Of a DNA stretch of 64,000 nucleotides, positions 34,471 to 45,574 are shown piece after piece. Below the pieces are notes generated by a model. The model was not told the DNA's origin and did not search any database. It was given only the letters and a program-made list of their open reading frames with translations. Source of the stretch: Rhizobium sullae (GTDB lineage: Bacteria; Pseudomonadota; Alphaproteobacteria; Rhizobiales; Rhizobiaceae); assembly GCF_025200715.1 (NCBI RefSeq), contig NZ_CP104143.1:2769501-2833500 (forward strand), written 5' to 3'. The position numbers and the translations under genes were made by a program. Every line of letters starts with the position of its first letter. Within the stretch, counting starts at the first letter, position 1.

Positions 34471-35193
34471 TCACCACAAGTAGAAGAATGCGAAAATGAA
34501 CACCCAGACGAGATCGACGAAGTGCCAGTAAAGGCCCATGATCTCGACGATCTCGTAATTGCCCTTGCGGCTGGTGAAAAAGCCCCGCCGCTCCGTATCG
34601 AAATCACCCCGCCAGACCTTTCGCGCGATGATGAGAAGGAAGATCACGCCGAAGGTGACATGGGTGCCGTGAAATCCGGTTATCATGAAGAACGATGAGC
34701 CGAATTGCGCAGCACCCCACGGGTTCCCCCAGGGCCTTACGCCCTCCGAGATCAGCTTCGTCCATTCAAACGCCTGCATGCCGACGAATGTCGCGCCGAG
34801 AACCGCTGTCAGCAGCATCAGGGCCGCCGTGCGGCCGCGCTCGCGGCGGTATCCGAAATTGACGGCCATCGCCATCGTACCGCTGCTGCTGATGAGGATG
34901 AACGTCATGATGGCAATCAGGATCAGCGGCAATTCCTGTCCGCCGATTTCGAGTGCGAAGACCTCGCTGGGATTGGGCCAGTTGACGGGCGTCGACATGC
35001 GCGCGGTCATATAGGCAAGGAGGAAGCAGCCGAAGACGAAGGTGTCGCTGAGGAGGAATATCCACATCATGGCTTTCCCCCACGAGACGTTCTTGAACGC
35101 CCGCTGGTCGGACGAAAGATCCGCCGCGATCCCGCGAATGCCTTCGGGCCGCTGGAGCGTTCCGCCGGTTTCTGCTTGCGTATATTCAGCCAT
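34471..35193 (-). CDS. coxP: Cytochrome c oxidase subunit III (CoxP-like)
   Basis: This 240-residue protein has five TM helices, with WIFLLSDTFVFGCFLLAYM at the start and GFHGTHVTFGVIFL in the middle. It ends with GLYWHFVDLVWVFIFAFFYL, the subunit III signature. It is one of two subunit III-type genes in the operon; the pair matches coxO and coxP of the coxMNOP set known in rhizobia. Subunit III supports proton pumping and stability but holds no cofactor. Confidence 0.85.
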   Translation of the reverse strand: MAEYTQAETGGTLQRPEGIRGIAADLSSDQRAFKNVSWGKAMMWIFLLSDTFVFGCFLLAYMTARMSTPVNWPNPSEVFALEIGGQELPLILIAIMTFILISSSGTMAMAVNFGYRRERGRTAALMLLTAVLGATFVGMQAFEWTKLISEGVRPWGNPWGAAQFGSSFFMITGFHGTHVTFGVIFLLIIARKVWRGDFDTERRGFFTSRKGNYEIVEIMGLYWHFVDLVWVFIFAFFYLW

Positions 35194-35203
35194 CCTTCAT
35201 CCC

Positions 35204-35911
35204 TCACGAAATCAGCTGGCGGCAGAGATCGACGAAATCATTCGCCCAGCCGGCAAAGAGTGCGAAGAGAACCACCCAGACGAAAAGCATGAAATGCCAG
35301 TAGACGGCGCAGAGATCGAGGCTGAGGTGCAGCCTGCGGGCAGGGAAATGACCGTCGAAGGCCCTGCCCGTCGTCCGGCCGAGCACCGCGAGACCGCCCA
35401 GGATGTGCAGGCCGTGCAGGCCGGTCAGCATGTAGAAGAAGCTGTTGGCAGGATTGTCGGCCAATACATACCCTGCCGCGGCAAGTTCCCGCCATGCCAT
35501 GACCTGTCCGGTGAGAAAGAGGACCGCCGTCGCAAGCCCCAACAGAAGCGCGGCCCGCATGGTGTCGCTACGGCCGCGGCGTGCCTCGAGCTTGGCCCAT
35601 TCGAGCGCCGCGCTGCTAAGCGCGAGCATGGCGGTGTTGACCCAGAGCAGCCGCGGAATGGGCGTCGCCCACCAGTCGGTTGCCGCCATCCGCATGAAAT
35701 AGGCGCTGATGAGAAGCGTAAAGAGAGCGCCGACCACAGCGAGGAAAATGCCGAGGCCGACACGGGCGGGCTCGATCGCCAGCCGCTTTTCGCGGGCCGA
35801 ATCCGTCACCAGCCCCACTTCCAGCCACGGCTTGGAGGTCAGCCGGTGTTGAGCCATCCACCAGAAAACGATGACCGCGATCACAGCCAGGAAGATCAGC
35901 ATGACGCTCAT
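35204..35911 (-). CDS. coxO: Cytochrome c oxidase subunit III (CoxO-like)
   Basis: This 235-residue protein is the second subunit III type, more diverged than the one at 34471. It has TM helices at the N-terminus (VMLIFLAVIAVIVFWWM) and later GLHGLHILGGLAVL and VYWHFMLFVWVVLFALF, the shared III-type motifs. It overlaps the subunit I gene by 4 bases and lies 10 bases before coxP, which supports the coxMNOP order. Whether both copies are used in one enzyme cannot be told. Confidence 0.82.
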   Translation of the reverse strand: MSVMLIFLAVIAVIVFWWMAQHRLTSKPWLEVGLVTDSAREKRLAIEPARVGLGIFLAVVGALFTLLISAYFMRMAATDWWATPIPRLLWVNTAMLALSSAALEWAKLEARRGRSDTMRAALLLGLATAVLFLTGQVMAWRELAAAGYVLADNPANSFFYMLTGLHGLHILGGLAVLGRTTGRAFDGHFPARRLHLSLDLCAVYWHFMLFVWVVLFALFAGWANDFVDLCRQLIS

Positions 35912-37683
35912 GAGGCTGCTCCCGCCGTCCTGCCGGTGCCTGGATCATTCTGCGGAAGGAAGTCCTGGTCATTGCCCGGCACGCTGTAATCATACGCCCA
36001 GCGGTAGACCACCGGCAGTTCCTTGCCCCAGTTGCCGTGCACAGGCGGGGTCTGCGGCGTCTGCCATTCCAGCGTCGTTGCATGCCACGGATTGCCGCCG
36101 GCTTCCCGGCCCCTGAAAAGGCTCCAGATCAGATTGAAAAGGAAGACGATCTGCGCTGCGCCGACGATCAGCGCGGCAACCGTGATGAAGACGTTCAGCG
36201 GGGCGGCGGACGCCGGAACAAAAGCCGTTTCGCCGAGCTCGTAATAGCGGCGCGGCACGCCCACGAGGCCGAGGTAATGCATGGGAAAGAAGATCGCATA
36301 GGTGCCGACGAAAGTGATCCAGAAATGAATTTGCCCTAGCACCTCATCCAGCATGCGCCCGGTCACTTTCGGATACCAGTGATAGATCGCACCGAAGATG
36401 ACCAGGATCGGCGCTACGCCCATCACCATATGGAAATGCGCGACGACGAACATCGTATCGGACAGTGGTACGTCGACGACCACATTGCCGAGGAACAGCC
36501 CCGTCAGGCCGCCGTTGACGAAGGTTATGATGAAGGCGAGCGCAAAGAGCATCGGCAGCGTCAGGTGGATATCGCCGCGCCAGAGCGTCAGCACCCAGTT
36601 GTAGACCTTGATCGCCGTCGGCACCGCTATGATCAGCGTCGTGACGGCGAAGAAGAAGCCGAAATTCGGGTTCATGCCGCTGACATACATGTGATGCGCC
36701 CAGACGATGAAGCTGAGCGCCCCGATGATCAGGATCGCCCAAACCATCATGCGGTAGCCGAAGATGTTCTTCCGCGCATGCGTGCTGATGAGATCCGAGA
36801 CGATCCCGAAGGCGGGAAGCGCCACGATATAGACCTCGGGATGACCGAAGAACCAGAAGAGGTGCTGGAAAAGTATAGGGCTTCCGCCACCCTGCTGCAG
36901 CTGCGTGCCCATCTCCACGATGGCGGGCATGAAGAAGCTCGTCCCGAGCAGCCGGTCGAACAGCATCATGACGGCAGCGACGAAAAGTGCTGGAAAGGCG
37001 AGCAGCGCCATGACCGTCGCGGTGAAGATTCCCCACACCGTCAGCGGCATGCGCATCAGCGTCATGCCGCGCGCCCTTCCCTGCAGCACGGTCACCACAT
37101 AGTTCAGGCCGCCCATCGTGAAGCCGATGATGAACAGGATCAGTGACGACAGCATGAGAATGATGCCCCAGTCCTGCCCACCTGGGGTGCCTGACAGGAT
37201 GGCTTGCGGCGGATAAAGCGTCCAGCCGGCGCCGGTTGGTCCGCCGGGCGCGAAAAATCCGGCGACCAGCACCAGCACGGCGAGCAGATAAATCCAGTAG
37301 CTCAGCATGTTGGCATAGGGAAACACCATGTCCCTGGCGCCGAGCATCAGGGGAATGAGGTAGTTTCCGAAGCCGCCGAGAAACAACGCGGTGAGAAGAT
37401 AGATCACCATGATCATGCCATGCATGGTGATGAACTGATAATAGTGCTCCGCGTCGATGAAAGCGAAGTAACCGGGAAAGGCAAGCTGCAGGCGCATCAG
37501 CCAGGACAGGACGAGCGCCACGAAACCGATCGACATCGCCGTCACCGAATATTGGACGGCAATGATCTTGGCATCCTGGCTGAAGACATATTTCGTCCAC
37601 CAGCTCCTCGGATGGTAAAGTTCCACATCCTCGACTTCCGCAGGCGGGATGACCTCCCCGGCGCCCGATCGAATATCGACCAT
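35908..37683 (-). CDS. coxN: Haem-copper cytochrome c oxidase subunit I (CoxN-like)
   Basis: This 591-residue catalytic subunit reduces oxygen at a haem a3-CuB site. Visible markers are the haem ligand region QFITMHGMIMVIY, the CuB/Tyr motif GHPEVYIVALPAFG, WAHHMYVSGMNP, the second haem ligands in VAHFHMVMG, the D-channel entry GARDMVFPYANMLSYW, and the K-channel Lys in HARKNIFGY. It is therefore an A-type pump. It lies between subunit II (32 bases upstream) and coxO. It is separate from the usual ctaCDE oxidase of rhizobia. Confidence 0.93.
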   Translation of the reverse strand: MVDIRSGAGEVIPPAEVEDVELYHPRSWWTKYVFSQDAKIIAVQYSVTAMSIGFVALVLSWLMRLQLAFPGYFAFIDAEHYYQFITMHGMIMVIYLLTALFLGGFGNYLIPLMLGARDMVFPYANMLSYWIYLLAVLVLVAGFFAPGGPTGAGWTLYPPQAILSGTPGGQDWGIILMLSSLILFIIGFTMGGLNYVVTVLQGRARGMTLMRMPLTVWGIFTATVMALLAFPALFVAAVMMLFDRLLGTSFFMPAIVEMGTQLQQGGGSPILFQHLFWFFGHPEVYIVALPAFGIVSDLISTHARKNIFGYRMMVWAILIIGALSFIVWAHHMYVSGMNPNFGFFFAVTTLIIAVPTAIKVYNWVLTLWRGDIHLTLPMLFALAFIITFVNGGLTGLFLGNVVVDVPLSDTMFVVAHFHMVMGVAPILVIFGAIYHWYPKVTGRMLDEVLGQIHFWITFVGTYAIFFPMHYLGLVGVPRRYYELGETAFVPASAAPLNVFITVAALIVGAAQIVFLFNLIWSLFRGREAGGNPWHATTLEWQTPQTPPVHGNWGKELPVVYRWAYDYSVPGNDQDFLPQNDPGTGRTAGAAS

Positions 37684-37715
37684 GATATGTCCGTCCTCCC
37701 TGTTCCTCCGATAGA

Positions 37716-38540
37716 CTACTGCGCCTGTTCTGCCGGCTGCGCTTCCCCCGATGCCAGCATCTGCGTAAATGTCGTCTGCTCCTCCAGCCAGGACTGGTAG
37801 GCGACCTCCTCATCGACCATGACCGTTCCGCGCATCTGCGAATGCCCGACGCCGCACAGCTCGGCGCAAAGGATATCGAACGTTCCTGTCCGTGTCGGCG
37901 TAAACCAGAAATAGGTCACCATGCCGGGGATCATATCCATCTTTGCCCGGAACTCGGGCACATAGAAATCGTGAACGACGTCGATCGAGCGAAGCAGGAC
38001 CTTGACTGGCTTGCCGATCGGCACGTGCAATTCGCCTCCCTCGACGATCACGTCATCCAGGCCGGCAGTGTCGTTCTTGTTCAGGCCGAGGGGATTCTCC
38101 GGATTGACCTCGCGGGTATCAGCCTTCCCCATTCGTCCGTCTGCGCCCGGCATCCGGAAACTCCACTGCCACTGCTGAGCGACGACCTCGATCTGGTGCG
38201 CATCAGCGGGCACGGTGATGAACTGGTTCCACACGACGAGCCCGGGCGCGAGCATCGCGGCAACCCCGACGGAGGTTACCACCGCAAGCCATATCTCCAG
38301 CCGCCTGTTTTCCGGCTCATAGGCGGCCCGGTTTCCGGGTTTGTGCCGGAACTGGAACACGCAATAGGCCATGAAGGAACCCACCGCCACGAACACCAGA
38401 CCAGTGATCGCAAATGTGATCATGATGGTGTCGTCGATGTAACTCCAGTTGGACGCGATCGGCGTCCACCACCACGGGCTCAGCAGATGGAACACGACGG
38501 ATCCCACGACCAGCAGAACCAGAACCAGCACGATAGCCAT
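37716..38540 (-). CDS. coxM: Cytochrome c oxidase subunit II (CoxM-like)
   Basis: This 274-residue protein has two N-terminal TM helices and a periplasmic cupredoxin domain with the CuA site CAELCGVGHSQM, so the enzyme takes electrons from cytochrome c and not from quinol. HDFYVPEFRAKMDMIPGM is the conserved copper-domain segment. A strong AAGGAG precedes the ATG. The cytochrome c gene upstream is a likely partner. Confidence 0.93.
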   Translation of the reverse strand: MAIVLVLVLLVVGSVVFHLLSPWWWTPIASNWSYIDDTIMITFAITGLVFVAVGSFMAYCVFQFRHKPGNRAAYEPENRRLEIWLAVVTSVGVAAMLAPGLVVWNQFITVPADAHQIEVVAQQWQWSFRMPGADGRMGKADTREVNPENPLGLNKNDTAGLDDVIVEGGELHVPIGKPVKVLLRSIDVVHDFYVPEFRAKMDMIPGMVTYFWFTPTRTGTFDILCAELCGVGHSQMRGTVMVDEEVAYQSWLEEQTTFTQMLASGEAQPAEQAQ

Positions 38541-38671
38541 TGCCTGCTCCTTGAACCGCGACCCACCTGCGTGAAATCCGCAATCCGTCGATGTATTTTT
38601 AGCATTATCTCACGAACAAGTCGTGTGGACAATGACAACGGCGAAAGCGGTCCTGTGCGGGCGTTTCTGCG

Positions 38672-39058
38672 CTATTGGGAAAACTGCTTCAGATAAGCGA
38701 TGAGATTGGTGATCTCGCTGTCGTCTTTCAGGCCAACAAACACCATCTTCGTTCCCTTTATTTTCCCCTTGGGATCGTGCAGGTAATCGCGCAGTGTCGC
38801 TTCGTCCCAAACCAGACCACCCTCGCCTGCTTTCTTCATTGCCGGAGAATAGCTGAAACTGGGGTGCGTCCCCGCCTTCCTGCCAAGGATCCGGTTCAGC
38901 GACGGGCCGACCTTATTCTTGTCCGTGTCGGCGCTATGACAGATGGCACATTTCTTGAAGACCGTCTCGCCCGCCGTGGCGTCACCCTCTTGGGCATTCA
39001 CGCCGAAAGCAGGAAGCATAGCAACACATAAGCCGGCTAAAAGAACGCGATACCGCAT
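38672..39058 (-). CDS. Cytochrome c (class I, c2-like)
   Basis: This 128-residue periplasmic protein has a signal peptide (residues 1-22), the haem site C37-A-I-C-H41, and a distal Met in KGTKMVF. GPSLNRILGRKAG and NLIAYLKQFSQ are standard class I parts. I chose the start that begins with MRYRVLL for the signal peptide; an upstream GGAGG lies about 11 bases away. It stands 131 bases ahead of coxM and probably feeds that oxidase. Confidence 0.88.
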   Translation of the reverse strand: MRYRVLLAGLCVAMLPAFGVNAQEGDATAGETVFKKCAICHSADTDKNKVGPSLNRILGRKAGTHPSFSYSPAMKKAGEGGLVWDEATLRDYLHDPKGKIKGTKMVFVGLKDDSEITNLIAYLKQFSQ

Positions 39059-39266
39059 GACAACCCAATCCTCCCAGGTTGCCTGAAACGACGGTCGGCG
39101 CAATCTCCATATCGCAATATGGCTTTGCCGTATTGTCGCCGCTGCAGGCGGGTGACACTTCTGCGATCAAGAAAAAGCTATGCCTCCATGCCGATAAGTC
39201 AATTCATCCAATCAGATTGTGCGGAAGCAGGTGACGTGGGCAAAAAAAGCCGACGCAAATGCACCG

Positions 39267-39287
39267 CCTTTGATCGATCATCAAAGG
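39267..39287 (-). terminator. Hairpin after glmM
   Basis: CCTTTGAT pairs with ATCAAAGG around a 5-base loop, starting 6 bases past the glmM stop. There is no good T run on the - strand, so termination is only possible, not sure. Confidence 0.4.
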
Positions 39288-39292
39288 TAGAA

Positions 39293-40645
39293 TTAAGCGG
39301 CGGTACGGACGCCCGAGATCGTGCCGATCAGGTCGTTGACGATGCGCTCGATCTGCGCCCGGTCGTCGCCTTCTGCCATGACCCGGATCAGCGGTTCGGT
39401 GCCGGAGGGGCGGATGACGAGGCGGCCGTTCTTGGAAAGTTCGGCTTCCGCATCGGCGATCGCCTGCTGCACCTGCAGGTTTTCCAGCGGCTTGCCGCCG
39501 GAAATGCGGACATTGCGCAGAAGCTGCGGCACCGGCTCGAAGCGGCGGCAGACTTCACTGACGGTCTTGCCGGTACGCTTAACGGCAGCAAGGATCTGCA
39601 GCGCGGCAACAAGACCATCGCCGGTCGTGCCGTAGTCCGAGAGTACGATGTGCCCGGACTGCTCGCCGCCGACATTGAAATTGTGCTGGCGCATGTGCTC
39701 GACGACATAGCGGTCGCCGACCTTGGTGCGGGCAAGACCCATCCCCTTGCCTTCGAGAAAGCGTTCCAGGCCGAGGTTCGACATCACAGTCGCAACGATG
39801 CCGTTGCCGCGAAGCTGCTGGTTCTCCGCCCAGCTTTCTGCGATCACCGCCATCAGCTGGTCGCCGTCGACGATCGCGCCGTTTTCATCCACGATGATGA
39901 CCCGGTCGGCATCGCCATCGAGCGCGATGCCGATATCGGCCCGCACTTCGTCGACCTTTTTCTGCAGAGCGACGGGGCTGGTGGAACCGCAGTTGAGATT
40001 GATGTTGATGCCGTTCGGCTCATTGCCGATCGTAACGACATCGGCGCCGAGTTCCCAAAGCACAGCCGGTGCCACTTTATAGGCGGCACCGTTGGCGCAG
40101 TCGATCGCAACCCTCAGGCCTTGTAGCGTGACATCGCGCGGCAGCGTGCGCTTCGCATGCTCGATGTAGCGGTCATGCACGCCGTCGATGCGCTTGGCGC
40201 GGCCGATGTCGTCGGACTTGGCGAGCTGCGTGTGGAGATCCTTCTCCATCAGGTCTTCGATCTGCATTTCGATATCGTCGGAAAGCTTGTAGCCGTCGGG
40301 ACCGAAGAGCTTGATGCCGTTATCCTCGTATGGATTGTGCGAGGCGGAAATCATGACGCCGATATCGCAACGCAGCGAACGCGTCAGCATGGCGACGGCA
40401 GGCGTCGGGATCGGACCGAGAACGAAGGCATCGACACCGGCCGCTGTGAACCCTGCGACCATGGCGTTTTCCAGCATATAGCCTGAGAGACGCGTATCCT
40501 TGCCAATGACAACGCGATGGCGGTGATTGCCGCGGCGGAAGATCGTTCCGACTGCAATGCCTACCCGCATCGCCAGATCCGGCGTCATCGGGAAGATGTT
40601 CGACTGCCCGCGAATCCCGTCCGTGCCGAAGTAACGTCTTTTCAT
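39293..40645 (-). CDS. glmM: Phosphoglucosamine mutase GlmM
   Basis: This 450-residue enzyme converts glucosamine-6-phosphate to glucosamine-1-phosphate for UDP-GlcNAc, the precursor of peptidoglycan and lipopolysaccharide. The N-terminus is [13 protein letters not shown], the phospho-serine loop [15 protein letters not shown], the metal loop LDGDADRV, and the C-terminal phosphate loop [14 protein letters not shown]; all are intact. The order ftsH-glmM is standard for rhizobia. Confidence 0.96.
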   Translation of the reverse strand: MKRRYFGTDGIRGQSNIFPMTPDLAMRVGIAVGTIFRRGNHRHRVVIGKDTRLSGYMLENAMVAGFTAAGVDAFVLGPIPTPAVAMLTRSLRCDIGVMISASHNPYEDNGIKLFGPDGYKLSDDIEMQIEDLMEKDLHTQLAKSDDIGRAKRIDGVHDRYIEHAKRTLPRDVTLQGLRVAIDCANGAAYKVAPAVLWELGADVVTIGNEPNGININLNCGSTSPVALQKKVDEVRADIGIALDGDADRVIIVDENGAIVDGDQLMAVIAESWAENQQLRGNGIVATVMSNLGLERFLEGKGMGLARTKVGDRYVVEHMRQHNFNVGGEQSGHIVLSDYGTTGDGLVAALQILAAVKRTGKTVSEVCRRFEPVPQLLRNVRISGGKPLENLQVQQAIADAEAELSKNGRLVIRPSGTEPLIRVMAEGDDRAQIERIVNDLIGTISGVRTAA

Positions 40646-40833
40646 ATCGACCTCTACATTCTCAACGCGCCCAACGTAGGCTGCGCAATGCACTAAGTAA
40701 ATTCAGCCAAAGGGACGAATCGCCCGAATACAAAGCCCCATTGCGGCCTGCTTATGACAGCGGCATGCCACAAATCGCAGGCGCCATCACGTAAATTACC
40801 AAGAAAATTGATTATATCCCGTTACCGACGGAA

Positions 40834-40868
40834 AAAGGCCGGATCTCCTGCTGGAAAATCCGGCCTTT
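40834..40868 (-). terminator. Terminator after ftsH
   Basis: On the - strand an 11-bp stem AAAGGCCGGAT/ATCCGGCCTTT (40834-40844 with 40858-40868) is followed by T residues, 22 bases past the ftsH stop. Confidence 0.8.
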
Positions 40869-40889
40869 GTTTCTTCAAGTTGCTTTCCG

Positions 40890-42821
<1,932 letters not shown>

Positions 42822-42919
42822 TGAACTTCCCAGCACTGCAACAACCGCCTCATGGCAGCCGTCTTATTTGGCTTCTAACATAGGGTTGCGCTGTGCCGTT
42901 GCCAAGGCGATCCGCTCTG

Positions 42920-44386
42920 TCAGATGGTTTTTCCGTCAATAAGACCTAAAGGCGGGCTTGGATAGGGGTCCGTTCCAAAGGCCGCCGCGAGGCTTTCAGC
43001 AAAGATGAGATCAAATCGTGTCAAAAAGCGGTCGAAAGGCGCGAAATACGGCGTGACGCTGATCGATGGCGCCGATTCCGCCGAAAGAGGCACGCCGCTG
43101 GTCGGCAGCACTATCGGTGATGCGGCAATCGCGCGTTTCAATGCGGCCTTGGGGAGGCGTTTTATCTGCTCCTCCCTCATCCCTGTGCTTGTCACAGGGA
43201 TCCCGCCACCGCGCGTCCGCGCGGTGAATGACGCACTAGAGCTTGAAGAGGAGTCTCTCGCGCCCAAGGACTTGGGCGCACCGGATTCTTGTGGCAAGTA
43301 CAGGAATGAGGGATCGTATGTGGCACCCGCTTCAATCTGAACGGCCACTCCACATTCATTCCTGACTTCAAAGCGCCCATCCCACACACGGCACTCCCCG
43401 GGCGCTACGACCAGTGGCAAGATGCCGCGGCTTTCGCGCGCAAGGTAAAGGCCATTGCGCCGCAGGTCCAAGATCACTCTGCTTGCGGTCATGCGTCCGG
43501 GCGTGCCGGTGCTGACGAAACCAAGAATGCCGTCCATCTGTTTGCGGCCCGGCGCAAAGCGCTGTCCGCCAAAAACGGCCGCGAGACGGCCGAGCGCATA
43601 GCGGAGCACGTCGACGGGAGCCTCAAGTCCCTTTTCCGTCACGCAACCCAGCCCTTCGCACGGAAGGGTAAAATGACGGTCGAGCCACAGGGCGGCTTGC
43701 CGTGAAAGCTCCAGGCGGACATCGGCTTCGCCAGCCTCCGGCTCCGGGGCGCCCTCACCCGCCAATGTCGCGCGCGTCCGCACGCGTTCGTATTTCAGAT
43801 CTTCATTGCTTGGATCATCGAACCAGGGAACGGCTCGGGCCGAGAGAAATGCCCGGATATCAGCGCGCAGGCACGACAGAAACGGCCGGGCAATCCAGAT
43901 ACGGCGATCAAAGAGGACGGCATCGGCGATCCCGATGGAAAGACTATCGCTGCGCGCGCCGCGCATCGCCCGCGTCTCCCGCTGATCGTCCAGCGTATGT
44001 GCGGTCACGATGAGATTGGCTTCAAGTTCTGCCGTGGCATCCGCGAGCAGTTCGTAGCGCGCTTCGCGGGCGGCAGCCATGATGCCGGTTTTTGGTTTGG
44101 GGCCACGCCAGACACGCGTTGCGTGCGGCACATCAAGCGATTTGCATAAGGCTGCGACGTAACGCGCCTCATCTGCCGATTCTGCACGTAGATCGTGGTC
44201 GATCGTCGCGGCGCAGAGGGAGATTTTCGAATTGGGTTCGGCCTCCAGCGCTTCGGAAAGGGCAAGAAGCAGGCCGGTCGAATCGCTGCCACCCGAGATC
44301 GCGACGAGAATACGCGTGGGGCTGGCAAGCGAACAGAGAAAGCGGCGGGCCGCTGTCTTGGGCGAAAGTACGGTTTCCGGAGACAA
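42920..44386 (-). CDS. tilS: tRNA(Ile)-lysidine synthase TilS, with in-frame insertion
   Basis: This 488-residue enzyme changes the CAU anticodon of tRNA-Ile2 to lysidine so that it reads AUA; the activity is essential. The PP-loop SGGSDST lies at about residues 32-38, and the region GIMAAAREARYELL is typical. The start is a TTG with GAGGA upstream. Near the C-terminus about 47 residues (starting around FLYLPQESGAPKSLGARD) come from a 141-bp palindromic element and are not part of the normal protein. After it the normal QIKRLPKAALKRAI continues. The element keeps the reading frame, so the protein is probably still active. Confidence 0.88.
   Translation of the reverse strand: MSPETVLSPKTAARRFLCSLASPTRILVAISGGSDSTGLLLALSEALEAEPNSKISLCAATIDHDLRAESADEARYVAALCKSLDVPHATRVWRGPKPKTGIMAAAREARYELLADATAELEANLIVTAHTLDDQRETRAMRGARSDSLSIGIADAVLFDRRIWIARPFLSCLRADIRAFLSARAVPWFDDPSNEDLKYERVRTRATLAGEGAPEPEAGEADVRLELSRQAALWLDRHFTLPCEGLGCVTEKGLEAPVDVLRYALGRLAAVFGGQRFAPGRKQMDGILGFVSTGTPGRMTASRVILDLRRNGLYLARESRGILPLVVAPGECRVWDGRFEVRNECGVAVQIEAGATYDPSFLYLPQESGAPKSLGARDSSSSSSASFTARTRGGGIPVTSTGMREEQIKRLPKAALKRAIAASPIVLPTSGVPLSAESAPSISVTPYFAPFDRFLTRFDLIFAESLAAAFGTDPYPSPPLGLIDGKTI
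43173..43313. repeat. Palindromic mosaic element inserted in tilS
   Basis: The 141-bp element is bounded by 23-bp inverted repeats (43173-43195 with 43291-43313, 20 of 23 matching). It holds three more perfect inner hairpins: ATCCCTGT/ACAGGGAT, CACCGCGCG/CGCGCGGTG and GCGCCCAA/TTGGGCGC. Length 141 is a multiple of three. This layout fits the rhizobial palindromic intergenic elements (RIME/RPE-like), here inside a coding gene. Confidence 0.8.
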
Positions 44387-44397
44387 ACCGGAAATCC

Positions 44398-45414
44398 TCA
44401 GCAGGAGAGGCGCTTCTGCTCGCTCGCGACCTTGCTTATGACGGCGCGCGAGGCCTTCGGGTAACGCTTGGTGACTTCCTTGAGCGTCGCGCAGGCGGTG
44501 TCGTTGTTATCGAGAGCCGCCAGCGACATGCCGAGCTTCAGCAGCATTTCGGGCGCTTTCTCGGAGGAACCGTATTTCTTGTGGGCATTCAGGAAGGTCT
44601 TGGCGGCCTCGTTGAACTTGCCTTGGGAATAGAGCGCCTCGCCCAGCCAGAAATTGGCATCGGCAGCCCGGGCGCTTCCCGGATGCTGCGCGATATACTG
44701 TGTGAACTGCTCTTCAGCAATCGCGTAGTCGCCGGAAAGGACGTGACCGTAAGCGGCCTTGTACTGATCGGTCTCGCTGCCGAGAGATGCGGTCTGCTGC
44801 GGCGACGTACCAGCGTTCAGGTCCGGAAGCGGCGCTGAGCCGACTTCCGCGTTCTCGTTCACGCTGCCGCCGACCGGATTGCCGTTCTGATCGAACTGGA
44901 TCGAACCCAGTTGCTGCGGAGGCTGGCCGAAACCGCTGTTCGCGGGGACGTCGTTGGAGGGAGCCGTTTCGGCTCCCTGCGGTGTTTCGATGATCGTCGC
45001 GACGTCGTCCTGGCGCTGGGAACGTGCATTGGCCTGGCCGGAAGCCGGGGGCTGCATATCGGCCTCGCTCTTCTTCGTGCCGCCCTTCGCTCCAGCAGCA
45101 CCGCCGCTCTTTTCCAGATCCTGGAAACGGAATTCGTTGTCTTCCTGCGTCTTGCGCAGCGATTCCTGCATCTGCAGGATCTGGAAGCTCATTTCTTCGA
45201 TGCGGCCGTTCAGCTGGCGCAACTGCTCTTCAAGCTGCTGTACGCGCATTTCCGCGCTGCTGCTCTGCACGTTGACGGCCGGCGGCGTCTGCGTCTGGCC
45301 CTGCGCAGGCTGGCCGCCAAGGTTCAAGCCGAGAAACGAAGCGGGATAAGCCGCTCGCTCGGTTCCGGTAACGGCCGCAAGGCAGAGCAAGCCTGCCACG
45401 ACAAGTTTCTTCAT
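44398..45414 (-). CDS. cpoB: Tol-Pal coordinator CpoB (YbgF)
   Basis: This 338-residue periplasmic protein has a signal peptide (MKKLVVAGLLCLAAVTG), a coiled coil around residues 55-105 (VQQLEEQLRQLNGRIEEM), a low-complexity linker, and C-terminal TPR repeats (YKAAYGHVLSGDYAIAEEQF onward). It couples Tol-Pal to peptidoglycan synthesis in dividing cells. I took the start at the signal peptide; the longer frame to 45609 would overlap pal and its terminator. Confidence 0.9.
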   Translation of the reverse strand: MKKLVVAGLLCLAAVTGTERAAYPASFLGLNLGGQPAQGQTQTPPAVNVQSSSAEMRVQQLEEQLRQLNGRIEEMSFQILQMQESLRKTQEDNEFRFQDLEKSGGAAGAKGGTKKSEADMQPPASGQANARSQRQDDVATIIETPQGAETAPSNDVPANSGFGQPPQQLGSIQFDQNGNPVGGSVNENAEVGSAPLPDLNAGTSPQQTASLGSETDQYKAAYGHVLSGDYAIAEEQFTQYIAQHPGSARAADANFWLGEALYSQGKFNEAAKTFLNAHKKYGSSEKAPEMLLKLGMSLAALDNNDTACATLKEVTKRYPKASRAVISKVASEQKRLSC

Positions 45415-45522
45415 AGGTTTCGTCCTGTCCCAGTGATTCTTCGCGCCTCGATGGCACGAACAGGAGTTTTTCCAATTGCCTTCAAAAAGCAACGGAGTCT
45501 GGCCAAAGTGTGGTCGAAAAGA

Positions 45523-45550
45523 AAAGGCGGCCCGCGAAGGAGCCGCCTTT
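45523..45550 (-). terminator. Terminator after pal
   Basis: On the - strand a perfect 9-bp stem (AAAGGCGGC with GCCGCCTTT) is followed by TCTTTTC, 24 bases after the pal stop. It separates pal from cpoB, so the latter may need its own promoter. Confidence 0.8.
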
Positions 45551-45574
45551 GCAAGCACAATATATTCCAGGCAG

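Noticed and set aside
39267..39287. FNR/FixK-like box near glmM
   Set aside because: TTGAT and ATCAA are separated by five bases, not four, and the place is downstream of glmM; it is better seen as a plain hairpin.
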